From contig NC_051119.1 in the NCBI RefSeq assembly GCF_014839805.1, positions 4,767,245 to 4,831,244 on the forward strand: a DNA stretch of 64,000 nucleotides, read 5' to 3'. Shown here in pieces: positions 54,536 through 63,710 of the stretch. Position 1 is the stretch's first letter; each line of letters begins with the position of its first letter. Made by a program: the position numbers and the translations under genes. This DNA comes from Manduca sexta. Taxonomy: Eukaryota > Arthropoda > Insecta > Lepidoptera > Sphingidae. Under the pieces are notes generated by a model. The model did not search any database. It saw nothing but the letters and a program-made list of their open reading frames with translations, and was not told where the DNA came from.

Positions 54536-55322
54536 TCATCCAAGTGAATAAATAGTTTATAAAAGCGGCGACAGCCTAGTTGTTTGTGGAACGGACTGCC
54601 GAGACGAATGTCCGCAGGTTCAAATCCTAAGGGCACACACCTCCAACATTTCTAAAAAAATGATGTGTGTATTCTTTATGAATTATCGCTTGCTATAACG
54701 GTCAAGGAAAACATCGTGAGGAAACCTGCATACCCGAGAAATTCTCTATAGGAATTTTGGAGGATGTGTGAAGTCTACCGATCCGCACTAGGCCAGCCTG
54801 GTGGACTAAGGCCTAATCCCTCTCAGTAGTAGAGGAGGCCCGTGCCCAATAGTGTAAGTATAATACAGGGCTGATATTATTATTATATAGTGACGTTTTG
54901 GTTGCCTATTAGTTCAGATTTGGAACAAATAGTTTATATGGATGTCCGTGTCTATAGAATATACGTCAATGCTTATAATACATAATACATATGTCACAGC
55001 TTATGACTGATTTTGACAGCTATGCTTTGTTTATTAAACAGCGACACTCAGCCGAAAACTGGCGCTCAAACAAAGACATTAAACTATATAGTAAGTTATA
55101 GACTGGACATCAGGGTAAAATGTTTGCTTCAAAAGTTATTACCAATTAGCACTAGGCATCGATATATATGTACTACGTACTAGATCTGGCGTTCCGTACA
55201 CTCATTGTGTTTGACTCAACTGTACTGCAATCCGTACACGTGACTAATATGATTTCAACATTGACAGCGTGTGGTTATGTACGGAGTGGCGCTCATAATA
55301 TAACTCGAGTGTAAGTGTAAAC
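54536..55322 (+). repeat. Repeat I, block order B-A, interrupted by SINE-A
   Basis: Block B starts 'aagtgaataaatagtttata', is broken by SINE-A at 54567, and resumes at 54892 (agtgacgttttggttgcc) to 54976. A linker with 'tatagactggacatcagg' follows, then block A (55152-55322; actagatctggcgttccgta, gagtggcgctcataatat). Confidence 0.6.
54567..54891 (+). repeat. SINE-A, full-length, in an identifiable empty site
   Basis: Box A is tagt-shifted (cagcctagttgt) and box B perfect (ggttcaaatcc). The uninterrupted partner sequence at 35410-35430 shows where the element landed. Confidence 0.85.
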
Positions 55323-56073
55323 CTGTTTGTGTAATGTATATAGTACTAATTTTAGTACTATTTATTAGGAAGCATAGATTAGATTGACTTTTGTATTTGG
55401 ACGGCTTATACATTTATGTGACGAATAACATTAACTAAGAAATTGCAAATCAGACCCTTCATAGATTATTTACATATCTGTTTTAAGTTTCTACTTATAT
55501 ATCTAAATAATATTAATTACAAATATTATTTTTGCCGCTGTACCAATATATAAGTTTCTGTAGTCTCCTATAATTGAAGAGGCACGTCACATTGTTAATT
55601 GTAAAAATGCTACCACATTGTTTTTATTATATGCCGTGTATCCTTCGTTGGAGGTCCTTAAATAAATAAATATTGACGATTTAAAGACTAATTGACTGAA
55701 CCAATTTTTTTTTTCGAAAAGTTTTTATTCGTTTACATAAACAAAGACAAAAGTGCTGATTTGAAATAGGTATATGACTTAATGTTGCTTAAGCCAATTA
55801 GCCTTTCATCCGACGATATATAGAATCAACCCTTTTCAGAGCAGACAGAAGTCCATCTCATTTACATTTCGCTATAGGTCTTATCACTTATGTAATAGAA
55901 GCGAACATATTGCCAATTACCGCGCACAATTTCAGACTCCGAGAGAAAGGGCAGAACAATCTAATATCACTTTACCCGATAAAGATCGATGGCAACTAAC
56001 TAACTACCGCGCATACAATACTATGTCATTGAAGTATATTAGAGAAACAAACACATCACGCTGGAGAATGAGT
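55323..56073. other. Unassigned AT-rich stretch
   Basis: No assignable feature. 55910-56010 weakly recalls a worn SINE-B (aatttcagactccgagag, ctttacccgataaagatc). Confidence 0.4.
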
Positions 56074-56382
56074 TATTTTTATTCCTTTGTATGACGAGAC
56101 GAGCTTGCCTTTCGCCAGATGGTAACCGATACGACCGCCCATAAATAGTAGAAACACCATCCAACACCTTGAATTACAAAGTATTGTTTGGTATTCCACT
56201 GCGCTCGCCATCCTGAGATGTGAGATGTTAAGTCTTATTATGTCCAGTTACACTGGTTACAATGTCCTTCAAACCGGAACATAGCAATGACAACACGCTG
56301 CTACTTGGCGGCAGAAATAGACTTTTCGGTAGTACCTACCCAGGCGGACTCTCACATATGAGAGACCTACCACCAGTAATTA
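56074..56382 (+). repeat. R320, well preserved
   Basis: Complete from 'cctttgtatgacgagacgag' to 'gagagacctaccaccagta'. Confidence 0.8.
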
Positions 56383-56451
56383 ACAGTTATAAAAATTATA
56401 AAACTCTGCAACCTTTCGACATTATCACTGAAAACATAATTCAAATATTAA

Positions 56452-56642
56452 AGAACTAGCGACCCGCCCCGGCTTCGCACGGGTGCAATGCTGACTATTT
56501 AATGGATGTTATTATACATATAAACCTTCCTCTTGAATCACTCTATCTATTAAAAAAAAAACGCATCAAAATCCGTTGCGTAGTTTTAAAGATTTAAGCA
56601 CACATAGGGACAGAGAAAACGACTTTGTTTTATACTATGTAG
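56452..56642 (+). repeat. RTE-like tail, 'gcgacccgccccggc' subtype
   Basis: Opens 'actagcgacccgccccggct', then 'tcgcacgggtgcaatgc', and ends 'cgactttgttttatactatg'. Confidence 0.6.
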
Positions 56643-56837
56643 TGATGATTATATGTGAAGATGTATACCTAAATGTCAGCTCAATTGAATAGAAAAAAAC
56701 ATCACGCTACGGTTGAGCAACGTATCAAATAGCGACCCCCCCCCTCTCCCGCACACCCCATGCGTTAAACGCAAGCAACCGTAACTGTTGTTAAGTGAAA
56801 ATAAAAATACTATTGTAAAATCATTGAAAAAAAACAT

Positions 56838-57085
56838 ATTACGCCAATAATTTCGAAGGGGCTGGTCAAGGTGTTAACCAGGGCACCCACTTTTCGTAAA
56901 GTGTACTTCGCCCCATGATGTGACAAGCATCACATAATGGGACACATTCGCATCTCTCACTACATGAGGCACGAATTCTAGGCTCCGAGCTGATACTGAA
57001 AAAAAAATGTATGACTGCCCGATCTAGAATTCGAAGCTAAGACCTCGGAGCAGTAGTTGTAGTAAAACAACTACACCGATGCACC
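56838..57085 (-). repeat. SINE-B, diverged full-length
   Basis: 'aatttcgaaggggctggtca', 'ccatgatgtgacaagcat' and 'ctagaattcgaagctaagac' preserve the order. Box B has lost the central match. Confidence 0.65.
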
Positions 57086-57094
57086 ACCACTAAA

Positions 57095-57770
57095 AATCCA
57101 ACTAATATTATTAATGAGAAACTTTGTGAGGATGGATGTATGTTTGTTCCTCTTTCACGGAAAAACTGCTGAACGAATTTGGATGAAACTTCACATGAGG
57201 ATGTAGGTATGTATGTTTGTTCCTCTTTCACGAAAAAACTACTGAACGAATTTGGATGAATCTTTACATGAGGATGTATGTATGTTTGTTCCTCTTTCAC
57301 GAAAAAACTACTGAACGAATTTGGATGAATCTTTACATGAGGATGTATGTATGTTTGTTCCTCTTTCACGAAAAAACTGCTGAACGAATTTGGATGAAAC
57401 TTTACATGAGGATGTATGTATGTTTGTTCCTCTTTCACGAAAAAACTACTGAACGAATTTGGATGAATCTTTACATGAGGTTGTATGTATGTTTGTTCCT
57501 CTTTCACGAAAAAACTGCTGAACGAATTTGGATGAAACTTTGCATGAGGATGTATGTATGTTTGTTCCTCTTTCACGAAAAAACTACTGAACGAATTTGG
57601 ATGAAACTTTACAGTAATATTGGTTATATATCGGAATAACACATAGGCTACAATTTATAATCATTTTGTGTAATTTGGTCATAATATAACGATACATATC
57701 AAGTCAAGAAAAAAAATGATCCCGGAAAACTCCTTCACGCGGGCGAAGCCGCGAGCAAAAGTTAATATTA
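57095..57770 (-). repeat. RTE-like tail with seven tandem 69-bp units
   Basis: Minus-oriented tail ending 'gggcgaagccgcgagcaaaa'. Between 57128 and 57612 a unit starting 'gaggatgtatgtatgtttgt' repeats seven times (starts 57128, 57197, 57270, 57339, 57408, 57477, 57546; 69 bp each except one of 73). Because 69 is a multiple of three, both strands carry long frames: minus-strand repeats HPNSFSSFFVKEEQTYI and plus-strand repeats MYVCLFLFHEKTTERIW. These frames are artefacts of the repeat, not genes. The plus-oriented relative at 554-776 has one unit. Confidence 0.85.
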
Positions 57771-58104
57771 TATAAAGCTTATTTAGTTTTGTGAAATCTG
57801 TCGGAATGCACGCGGAATGTTCAATATTTTATTTCCAAGTTTACAATATACATATTAGGGTTGTCAGTTGGGTGAACTAAACTATTTTAAGGGCTGGTAA
57901 GAGCACTTTACAAAACCAGAAAACTTAAATTTTAATTCGTAAGCTGATTAGTTAGATAATTTTTAGCAAGACACTGGCAACCCTAGAATGGGATAACCTA
58001 CAATAAATAACCATCATACATTACCAAAAGAAAGTTGAGCGCATGGTTGATGTATAAAAAAAGAAAAAGAATGTGATGGTTAACATCTAACTCAGTCATA
58101 GGAA
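57771..58104. other. Unassigned stretch
   Basis: No assignable feature. Confidence 0.4.
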
Positions 58105-58207
58105 ACGCGCACGGGCGGTTTAATAGATTGGTTGTCGAATATCGATGCGGCGATTTTTAAAAATCGAAGCGATTTTTCGACAGCCGATCATATAACCGTC
58201 CGTGCGT
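58105..58207. repeat. Foldback element, 103 bp
   Basis: The left arm 'acgcgcacgggcggtt' through 'ggttgtcgaa' and the right arm 'ttcgacagccgatc' through 'aaccgtccgtgcgt' are imperfect complements over about 32 bases. The centre 'cgatttttaaaaatcg' is itself palindromic, so nearly the whole segment can fold into one hairpin. It may be a small MITE; no second copy or target duplication was found. Confidence 0.55.
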
Positions 58208-58309
58208 AACTACTCTTTAGTTCACTGCTCCCGTATTCAATTATGCTTAATTAAATTTTTTGCTCAATATTTCATGACCTTTAGTAAGCTGACATACTAT
58301 TTTTAACCG

Positions 58310-58440
58310 ACTTCGAAAACAGGAGGATCTCAATTCGTCGCGTTTGCATTGTATGAATGCCGATAACTCTGAGATTTGAAGACCGATTTGCATGGTTCTT
58401 ATTTTAATAAATTTAAATATATATCGCGGAGGTCCTAGAA
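58310..58440 (-). repeat. F element end
   Basis: 'ttttaaccgacttcgaaaac' followed by 'aggaggatctcaattcgtc' is the complement of the F right end at 61.35 kb. Confidence 0.55.
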
Positions 58441-58616
58441 AATAAATATCTTAGGTTTTCTTATTTTAATAGAACCCAACACTGTTTGAACGTAATTAAA
58501 AGGCAAAATTCAAAGCTCACAGTGGCAACCCTGTGTTTATATTTGGCAAACAAGCAACAGAGCTGTCTGCTTATATTTAGTCGGCAATATTTCTCACAAC
58601 CTTTTCGTTTCTGCAG

Positions 58617-58707
58617 AAAATCTTCAGACGAAATCCCTATTCGATACTTTAAGAATCCGAGCGAGATGGAATCTTGTTGTAACGACATAGAGCTGAAAAT
58701 TAAATAG
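58617..58707 (+). CDS. Possible 3'-terminal exon, 29 codons
   Basis: A strong acceptor (caaccttttcgtttctgcag) precedes a frame that, with one carried base, reads KSSDEIPIRYFKNPSEM then ESCCNDIELKIK and stops at TAG (58705-58707). The composition is protein-like. It is in phase with the SKCGN frame of the 54424 candidate. No AATAAA immediately downstream. No family recognised. Confidence 0.3.
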
Positions 58708-59134
58708 CGGTCTACATGATCCCGTTGAATTCTTGCGTCTCGTCTCACTGTGCATGGGCCCAAATAATTTCCCCAAATTTATTGTACAGGCAAACGGCGA
58801 AAGTGAATTTGGGCATGAAGTTTATTATAATTTGTAATTTTTTTGACATTTTCCCCGAGATTGTGAGGGTTTGGCGATTCGCATGACCACAAAATGTAAG
58901 TGTTATAGCCTCTTCATTATACAAGCGAATGACTTTCTATTTTAGCCAATATTTGCAAATAAAAGGGCCAACATAAATAGTAGTGTTGACCTCATTTAAA
59001 GGCATAGCACAGACGCTTTCAAGCAATTATATACTTTAGTTATAATTGATCAAAACTGATGATTGATTTAAACAACTATAAATGTTAGAGTAATAGTATC
59101 AAATCACACATCGTTGCTTATATTTTATGGAAAA
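58708..59134. other. Unassigned stretch
   Basis: An acceptor-like 'tttattgtacag' (AG near 58790) leads into ANGESEFGHEVYYNL before a stop, a further weak exon candidate that is not called. Confidence 0.35.
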
Positions 59135-59320
59135 TTACTTTCACACAACAGCCTGTTGCAGTCCACTGCTGGACATAGGTCTCTCCCAAGGTACGCCACA
59201 GAGCCCCGTCTACTGCTTATGTATCCAGTCGCTGCTGCTCTTGTGTGAGTCGTCCCGCCATCTGGCCAGAGGGCGTCCCACGCTAGGTTTGCCAAGACGC
59301 GGTCTCCACTCCAGAATACG
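59135..59320 (-). pseudogene. LINE reverse-transcriptase C-terminal fragment, antisense
   Basis: On the minus strand the end reads ALWRTLGETYVQQWTATG, the same conserved LINE C-terminus as at 17729. Upstream codons contain stops (for example within the region decoding to GVETASWQT). GC-rich relative to its surroundings, as expected for former coding sequence. No intact protein. Confidence 0.65.
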
Positions 59321-59379
59321 CATAAATTTTGATAATGGTCTATCAAATAAAAACATATGTATGCTTCCTAATGTATAAA

Positions 59380-59535
59380 AATGAATATTATGTTTGTTTG
59401 AGCTTAATCTCAGGAAATTCTGAACCTATTTTGATTTTTTTTTTTCACTGATTGGAAGTTACATTGCTAATGACTGGTATAGTACTTTTATTCTTTTTAC
59501 GCAAGCGGAGCCGCGATCAATAGCTATAAGTTATA
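59380..59535 (-). repeat. RTE-like tail
   Basis: 'tatgtttgtttgagcttaat' to 'cgcaagcggagccgcgatca'. Orientation opposite to the exon candidate that follows. Confidence 0.55.
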
Positions 59536-59572
59536 TGAGTATAACCTCTTTATAATTTTCATTTCTCCGTAG

Positions 59573-59666
59573 AAAAATTAAGTTTAAATATCCCGTCGAG
59601 CGTCTTCACAGCCTTCTCAACCAACGTCCGGTCGGAAGTCGCGGGGAAACGTTGTTTCATAAATAA
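59573..59666 (+). CDS. Possible 3'-terminal exon with poly(A) signal
   Basis: The acceptor ttttcatttctccgtag is followed, with one carried base, by KIKFKYPVERLHSLLNQRP and VGSRGETLFHK, then TAA at 59664-59666 overlapping an AATAAA signal (cataaataaaaac). The segment is GC-richer than its flanks. It joins in phase to the SKCGN frame of 54424. With two carried bases another frame stays open for about 58 codons (KLSLNIPSSVFTAF...), which would join the IPNAG frame. The coincidence of acceptor, frame and poly(A) signal makes this one of the better exon candidates. Confidence 0.35.
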
Positions 59667-59779
59667 AAACTTTATTTTCTCGTTATTTGAGTTGCTTTTG
59701 CTTGATATCTTACCTTACTCAATTAAGATTTGGATTTTTGTTAGAAAATAGCGCAGAAACTACCGAACGTACTTGAGAA

Positions 59780-59940
59780 GACTTGAAACCTGCATACCTG
59801 TTAAGTTTTCTATAGGAATTTTGAGGATGTATGAAGTCAATCCCCACTAGACCAGTGTGGTGGACTAAGGTCTAATCCCTCTTAGCAGAGGAGGCTCGTA
59901 CCCAACAGTAAAACAGTATATAATACAAGGCTAATATCGT
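59780..59940 (+). repeat. SINE-A 3' half
   Basis: From 'gaaacctgcatacctgttaa' to 'ataatacaaggctaatat'; 5' truncated. Confidence 0.7.
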
Positions 59941-59944
59941 CAGC

Positions 59945-60265
59945 AGCCACCTTGAGGCAATTCTTGTGAGCTTGGTTCTCACACCAAATGCACGCTCATG
60001 CATGGGGGGACATCTGTCGCGGCCCTAGGTACACAGCTCAGTATGTATACCTCATAGTTGTATTAACACATTGAGGCCTATGAGGGCACGCGAACATTTC
60101 TCTTTCCGCTCTGCCCATCCTAGTATGTTTCCTCTTCCTTCCCCTTCATTTCCTTCTCTTTTCTCCCTCTCCCACTTCTCTCTCCAGGGCCCTGTAGTCG
60201 CTAACCCGGCGGAATCTAGAATCCCATTCGCTGCTTTCCCCCGGTATTGACTGCGGGATATGTAC
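59945..60265 (+). repeat. R330, full-length
   Basis: 'gccaccttgaggcaattctt' to 'tattgactgcgggatatg', then an A-run. The centre is a long C/T tract (ttcccctt, ctctcccacttctc). Confidence 0.75.
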
Positions 60266-60954
60266 TAAAAAAAATATAATCTTATATAAAAAATATAATT
60301 TACTTTTTAAGCAAAGGCGCACAAGCGTAGAGCTTTAAATTATAACCCTATTATCAACACCTGTACGTAAACTGAACGTATTTTATATTTTTTATACAAT
60401 ATTTTAATACTCGTAACGCGGCTCGGTCCATGAGGTTCCATTCTAGGGAAAAAAAAGCCTGTAGCACTCAAGGATTTTAATATATAATCTACTTTTCCTG
60501 GAAACGTGCACCATGATACTTTAATTACCTATAATAAGATATAAAAATAATTAAATACAAAATCAAATAAAAAAAAATCGGATTTTATCGCGATTTTTTT
60601 TGTTACGTTGGGGAGGACTATGAAGTCGTAAAGGATTAAAAAATGAATCTCGTACAAACGTCGCTAAAAGACCACGCAAACAATATGTCTTCACTTAATA
60701 GAGACAATAAGAAAAATGTAATTGGACATATTGTTAGACATAGTCATTAGTAGTCTCTCAACAAATTCACAAATTAACTCGATCAGCTGTAAGTCAAAAC
60801 CAGCCAGCTTGCCTTTTAATAAAGTTTAACCACCTCTTAACGCTAAAACAAGTTTATAAGTAAGACTGCACAAGTATAGGTTAAATTAAATAACTTATTA
60901 ATCTTAATAGATTATTGTCAAAATGACGTATTTACATACTGTCGGTATATAATA
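60266..60954. other. Unassigned stretch with an RTE-like scrap
   Basis: 60400-60500 (cgcggctcggtccatgagg, agcctgtagcactcaagg) is a retroposon-tail fragment. Otherwise AT-rich. Confidence 0.4.
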
Positions 60955-61376
60955 ATAAAATAATTTTAACAAAAATTAAACCGCCTTCAAAAACCACTCA
61001 AAACCAAAAAATAATTTCACATAACAGGAATATATTGGATAAAAATTTTGGAGTCGGTGCCTAATTAAAATTGCTAGTGAAGCTAAATAATTTCAATGTT
61101 CAAAAAACATAACTAAAAACGCCGCAAGAAAGCTAAATTCACGATTTCGTTTTCTTGGACGACATAATTATTCTAGTTTATAGTTTTAAAACCAAACTAC
61201 TCAAGAGATTCTGAAAAAAATCTATGGGACCAATCTGGAGGTATATTCTTTCGAATAAATTTTTTTTTTTCAAATCATTTCATAAGTGAGCGAGATCTGA
61301 GGTAACAAACATACAAAAATTAAAAAAAACATTCACGACGAATTGATAACCTCCTCCTTTTTTTGAAGTCGGTTAA
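60955..61376 (+). repeat. F element, fullest copy
   Basis: Runs from 'aataaaataattttaacaaa' through 'ggagtcggtgcctaattaaa' and 'gctaaattcacgatttcg' to 'tgataacctcctcctttttt' and 'gaagtcggttaa'. It serves as the reference for other F pieces. Its last 12 bases were duplicated by the SINE-C insertion. Confidence 0.7.
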
Positions 61377-61752
61377 CCTCCTCCTAGCCTAATTTCGACC
61401 ACGGCGGCCAATCTTAACGGAGATCAGCCAGGTACGCAGGATATATTATAGTGCACAAGTGTGTGCGTAACACACAAATGCACTCTCTATTCATTCTCTC
61501 TCATAGTTCGGTGAGACGGCAAGCCATTACCGGAGAGAGATCAGGCGCAAGACCAACGGCCTTACATGCTTTCCGAGGCACGGGGGTATCACACCGCCAA
61601 CTTCCTAACTCCGAGCTGCCACTGAGTAATTTTTAAGATGGAAAAACCCAGTCACAATTATTTTGACCCGACCCGGGATTCGAACCCAGGACCTCAGCAC
61701 GGTAGTCGTACTTGTACCATGTACAATTGCAACTAAGCCACCGAGGCAGTCC
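61377..61752 (-). repeat. SINE-C, full-length with 12-bp target duplication
   Basis: On the minus strand it begins 'actgcctcggtggcttagtt' with a perfect box B (gggttcgaatccc), followed by a long body ending 'gccgtggtcgaaattaggct' and (agg)n. GAAGTCGGTTAA flanks it on both sides (61365-61376 and 61753-61764). The head resembles SINE-B but the body differs. It inserted into the end of the F element. No protein is encoded; the 61-codon frame is incidental. Confidence 0.85.
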
Positions 61753-61764
61753 GAAGTCGGTTAA

Positions 61765-62065
61765 AAAAAGCGATCGTCGCGTACATAACCTATGTCGTAT
61801 AAAAATTCTACGCGTGTACCTCCATCTTTTTACCCCATCACTGGTTCAAATAAAACAGAACAAATATTTGTATTAAACACATTTTTATTATAAATGGAAT
61901 GATTATTTGCAAATGAATCCCCGGTAGGTGTTCACAGTTGATAGCGTAACAATAGGACAACTTTGTGTATCGATTTTTTTATCCCGCTGGGTAGCTATTG
62001 TGGTTCTCTTTTTCGTATAAATATTTTATTTTCCTTCAAAAATCTTCATAATATACTTAGTAAAC
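61765..62065. other. Unassigned stretch
   Basis: No assignable feature. Confidence 0.4.
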
Positions 62066-62440
62066 TACAAGTTTATTTTGACATTGCGTTACTAAAATAC
62101 CACTTAATTGTCTTTTAAAATACTTTGCGATAAGTTATTATAACCGTAGATATCAAATAAAAATTTATAAGTTTCGAACAAAAACGCATCACACTTTAAT
62201 GCGACTACTATTTCTCTGAGAGAACTTGCCGCAGCGGCAACATCACATTTTCAGTCTTAAATACACTAACACACACACCATACTCACTCTAAACTACAAC
62301 ATATTAAAAAAAAACAAAAAAGTTTACTAAGATTTTTGACGGAAATATTCGTTATTAATGGATGTTTTTGGACTCAATATTAGCAGAGGTAAAGACGAGT
62401 ACATTTAGTTTATTATCGCAAATGTTAAAATGACTATAAT
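62066..62440. mobile_element. Tc1/mariner-like MITE, diverged, opposite orientation
   Basis: Left end 'tttattttgacattgcgtta' and inverted right end 'gcaaatgttaaaatgac' correspond to the 40.8-kb termini. The interior (gccgcagcggcaacatcaca, atattcgttattaatgga) is the complement of 8.2-8.4 kb. It has no LINE insertion. Confidence 0.6.
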
Positions 62441-62709
62441 ATATTATTTTTAAGCATACTCGGCTGCTATACTATTATAATATAAACAAAATAAATGTAT
62501 AACAAAAAATTTAAAATTCCTAACAGAGTTGCCCTACTGTATCGACGCTACACGCAAGTATAGAGAGCAATTTTCAGCTCCAGCGGACCGTGTAATGTTA
62601 TTTATCCACTGAAATGACACGGTATATAAATAAGTGAATCATTTTCAGTGGTAATGTGGAATAGATTTCTGTTATCTGCTGTTTTGGAAAAACATTTTAA
62701 ATTATGTAT
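62441..62709. other. Unassigned; contains a short inverted repeat
   Basis: 'ccactgaaatga' (near 62608) and 'tcattttcagtgg' (near 62649) can pair across about 30 bases. No wider element recognised. Confidence 0.4.
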
Positions 62710-63017
62710 TATAATAATATCAGCCCTGTATTATATACTGCCCCACTGTTGGACACGGGCCTCCTCTACTGCTGAGAGGGATTAGTCCACCACGCTGGCC
62801 TAGTGCGGATTGGTAGATTTCACACACCTTCGGAACTCCTAGAAAAAACTTCTCAGGTGTGCAGGTTTCCTCACGATGTTTTCCTTCACCGTTTAAGCAA
62901 GCGATAATTCACAATGAATACACACATAATTTTAGAAAAGTCAGAGATGTGTGCTCTTGGGTTTTGAATCTGCGGACATTCATCTAGACAGTCCGTTCCA
63001 CAACCAACTATCATCGC
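62710..63017 (-). repeat. SINE-A, full-length
   Basis: 'ataataatatcagccctgta' to 'aaccaactatcatcgc'. Box A has lost several bases on the minus strand; box B reads 'gattcaaaaccc'. Confidence 0.8.
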
Positions 63018-63077
63018 TTTGTTTATTTAAATCAGTTCAGAAAGCTCGCATAGATGCTTTTGTCTCCCAATTCGCAT

Positions 63078-63172
63078 CAGGTTAGTATGTTGGACTAAGG
63101 CCTAATGCCTCTCAGTAGTAGAGGAGACCCGTGTCCAGCAGCGGAACAGTATAATACAGGGCTGATATTATT
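63078..63172 (+). repeat. SINE-A 3' end
   Basis: 'aggttagtatgttggactaa' to 'acagggctgatattatta'. Sits 60 bp from an oppositely oriented copy, forming an inverted pair able to base-pair over about 95 bases. Confidence 0.75.
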
Positions 63173-63269
63173 ATGATTCTACAGAAATTCTACATAATAG
63201 GAAGCCAGCAGGAATTGGATTATAATATGGAACCTTTGCTATTGCTGGTATTGGAATGTAGACAAAAAT

Positions 63270-63614
63270 CTTGTAAAACCAAAGTTCATGCTGCATTATG
63301 GTCAGTCAAAATTACTTCTTCTTTTATAACTATCTCTTTCATTATAACTAGCAAGCATTATTACAAATTGTATTTTATTTATTACAACAGGTTATGGGCC
63401 CAGAATGTCTCATAAAGTAATACAATAATAAAATAATGATTCCAGTGATAATCAGTGTAGTTAGTTCGGGAGTAATTTCTTGATTTTAGATGTTACAAAT
63501 AAAATCTTGTAACAACATGACGACGTCTATGTCTCATGTTTTGTATTATTTTATAACTGTCTCTTTCATTATAACAAGCAATTACTACAAATCGTATTTT
63601 ATTTATAACAACAG
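63270..63614 (+). repeat. Duplicated acceptor-like segment, 224-bp offset
   Basis: 'ttttataactatctctttca' to 'tattttatttattacaacag' (ending 63390) recurs as 'ttttataactgtctctttca' to 'tattttatttataacaacag' (ending 63614). After each AG the sequences differ completely, so only the segment up to the AG was duplicated or preserved. Confidence 0.7.
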
Positions 63615-63710
63615 CTAGAAGCGTTGAACACCTGGTGGAAACCAACAAGGATATGGTTGGTCTTCATTGACAGTGGTTTTTATGATGGGCAAGACGTATT
63701 CATGTTTTAG
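63615..63710 (+). CDS. Possible 3'-terminal exon after the duplicated acceptor
   Basis: Phase 0 reads LEALNTWWKPTRIWLVF then IDSGFYDGQDVFMF and stops at TAG (63708-63710), 31 codons with a protein-like composition. With two carried bases a second frame reads RSVEHLVETNKDMVGLH before TGA. The upstream duplicate acceptor at 63390 instead leads to VMGPECLIK, a stop, and an AATAAA at 63427. No family recognised. Confidence 0.3.
   Translation, partial: LEALNTWWKPTRIWLVFIDSGFYDGQDVFMF

Noticed and set aside
57037..57642. 201-codon minus-strand frame that could be called a repeat protein
   Set aside because: It is the translation of a 69-bp tandem repeat in a non-coding retroposon tail, the opposite strand is open too, and the single-unit copy at 554-776 has no frame.
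58461..58763. 100-codon minus-strand frame opposite the 58.6-kb exon candidate
   Set aside because: No conserved motif, and it overlaps a plus-strand frame supported by a splice acceptor; likely chance.
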